This document shows positions 31,812-32,981 of a stretch of DNA of 32,981 nucleotides, one piece after another. This DNA comes from Chloroflexota bacterium (lineage in GTDB: Bacteria > Chloroflexota > Limnocylindria > P2-11E). Position numbers and translations under genes: made by a program. How positions within the stretch are numbered: the first letter of the stretch is position 1; every line of letters begins with the position of its first letter. The notes under the pieces were generated by a model. That model did no database searches. It saw only the letters and a list, made by a program, of their open reading frames with translations, and was not told the DNA's origin. The stretch spans positions 1 to 32,981 of the forward strand of contig VBDQ01000046.1 of the NCBI GenBank assembly GCA_005889075.1. Reading direction: 5' to 3'.

Positions 31812-32981
<1,170 letters not shown>

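Overview
The window is about 33 kb of dense, GC-rich bacterial chromosome (strong G/C bias at third codon positions). Most genes run on the + strand with almost no spacing. No mobile element, CRISPR array, rRNA or tRNA gene is visible. A chromosomal core backbone of an uncultured Terrabacteria-type lineage, most likely Chloroflexota, fits best: the order alaS / actin-like / baseplate-J-like / ruvX / mltG / aro genes / efp / xse / tlyA / nadK, the KLGRGSA-type EF-P tip loop, and TAnnnT boxes a few bases before start codons. The assignment is inference; no marker phylogeny was run.

Layout. (1) 1-934, minus: 5'-terminal part of a 2-oxoacid:acceptor oxidoreductase alpha subunit, divergent from what follows. 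(2) 963-6571, plus: aspartase, a SAM methyltransferase, a CPA1 cation/proton antiporter, an M20 metallopeptidase and a DUF1643 protein. (3) 6450-7208, minus: a multi-pass membrane protein whose 3' end overlaps DUF1643. (4) 7253-14927, plus: hisS, aspS, cysteine desulfurase, a divergent SufU/IscU-like protein, mnmA, a GT-C-like membrane protein, a small membrane protein and a YtxH-like protein. (5) 14928-15087: a structured leader with a nested GC-rich hairpin, a TAGACTTT box, a terminator-like hairpin and a G/C-tract repeat, before alaS. (6) 15088-27561, plus: alaS, an FtsA/PilM-like protein, a membrane-anchored baseplate-J-like protein (one frameshift), ruvX, mltG (internal deletion), aroE, aroC, an aroK-aroB fusion, aroQ, efp, xseA and xseB. 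(7) 27575-29144, minus: a secreted protein and an alpha/beta hydrolase. (8) 29177-32981: tlyA, nadK, a broken purine nucleoside phosphorylase, a small minus-strand membrane protein and a pyrimidine-nucleoside phosphorylase cut by the window end.

Functional themes. Translation is served by three class II aminoacyl-tRNA synthetases, EF-P, TlyA and a sulfur relay (desulfurase, SufU-like, MnmA) for tRNA 2-thiouridine. Five shikimate activities are encoded in four consecutive genes (AroE, AroC, AroK-AroB, AroQ). DNA repair (RuvX, exonuclease VII), wall turnover (MltG), NADP synthesis and nucleoside salvage complete the set.

Most worth a second look: the actin-like/baseplate-J-like envelope pair; the SufU-like protein that has lost one metal-ligand cysteine; the alaS leader with its repeat and apparent AUA start; CTG starts fused to upstream stops as CTGA; and three independent lesions in conserved genes (baseplate-J-like, mltG, pnp), which may be consensus errors of a draft assembly or real decay.
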